5,845 bases of DNA from Methanosarcina sp. (lineage in GTDB: Archaea; Halobacteriota; Methanosarcinia; Methanosarcinales; Methanosarcinaceae), in the NCBI GenBank assembly GCA_003157235.1, contig PMJC01000313.1:1-5845 (forward strand). Direction: 5' to 3'. Both the position numbers and the translations under genes were made by a program. Of the stretch, positions 5,613-5,845 are shown one piece after another (the stretch's first letter is position 1; each line of letters starts with the position of its first letter). The notes under the pieces are model-generated. The model was not told the origin of the DNA and did no database searches. It saw only the letters and a list, made by a program, of their open reading frames with translations.

Positions 5613-5845
5613 CCTGAGTGCTTACGATGAAATTCAGTTGGAGCCCTCATTTATCTTTAAATAGAAAAATAATTGAAGAAAAAGTGAGAAATGAAGTATT
5701 TGGGACCTTATCTGAGAGCAAGAATTAAATCAAGAATAAACATTTAGCTTTGAATATACAGATAATTACAATCTTTTTTCCCAGAAAGGCAAACTTAGAT
5801 ATAATAGAGAGAATTTCGATAAACCACTGATTTTCAAGAGTCATT

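Larger units (their letters stand above)
5470..5845. other. Upstream spacer of mtnA, no confirmed gene
   Basis: This 376-bp stretch holds the mtnA promoter elements near its low end. Beyond about 5620 there is no frame of family character. On the plus strand TTTAAATA (5656-5663) stands 27 bases before an 18-codon frame, ATG 5691 to TAG 5747. On the minus strand a 39-codon hydrophobic frame (5844-5725) may be chance or the tail of a gene beyond the window. Confidence 0.5.

Noticed and set aside
5725..5844. Minus-strand 39-codon hydrophobic frame beginning MTLENQWFIE at the window edge
   Set aside because: It is short and unrecognised, and it may be the tail of a frame beyond 5845. Without upstream sequence it cannot be called a gene.
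1..5845. CRISPR array, insertion sequence, tRNA or rRNA
   Set aside because: No regularly spaced direct repeats, transposase motifs, terminal inverted repeats with a transposase, or cloverleaf/rRNA-like stretches were seen by eye on either strand.

Overview
The window most likely comes from a Methanosarcina-like methanogenic archaeon. A secretion gene remnant carries the archaeal Sec61-beta signature SSAGLMRYYE. The intergenic DNA is AT-rich with archaeal TATA-like boxes, and all the protein families present fit that group. This assignment is inferred from the proteins, not from a database search. Every gene I can support is read from the minus strand, so transcription runs from high to low coordinates.

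Layout in the direction of transcription. From 5845 to 5470 there is a non-coding stretch with a perfect 12-bp palindrome, a TATA-like box for mtnA and a 9-bp stem-loop ending at the mtnA Shine-Dalgarno region. Then comes mtnA (5469-4450), a methylthioribose-1-phosphate isomerase of methionine salvage, followed by a stem-loop. A 250-bp spacer (4449-4200) holds two TATA boxes and an imperfect 21-bp palindrome. It leads into a frameshifted Sec61-beta/SecG gene (4199 to about 3995), whose 3' part is overlapped in another frame by a membrane-anchored alpha/beta hydrolase (4059-3028). A 411-bp spacer without a recognisable gene follows. Next is a cysteine-rich MarR-family regulator (2616-2197) with a palindrome beside its TATA box. 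After 72 bp comes a bacterial-type (LonA) ATP-dependent protease (2124 to 1). Its last part, including the catalytic lysine, lies outside the window.

How the genes may work together. The marR-lon pair is the most coherent unit: a probable redox- or ligand-responsive repressor just upstream of a soluble stress protease, with a shared CCTAATTA element before each gene. mtnA is a housekeeping salvage enzyme whose leader could fold over its ribosome binding site. The hydrolase appears to sit behind the promoter of the decayed secG copy. I found no CRISPR array, insertion sequence, tRNA or rRNA. I see no evidence for a large undescribed system; the items worth a second look are the broken secG, the mtnA leader hairpin and the marR-lon regulatory sites.
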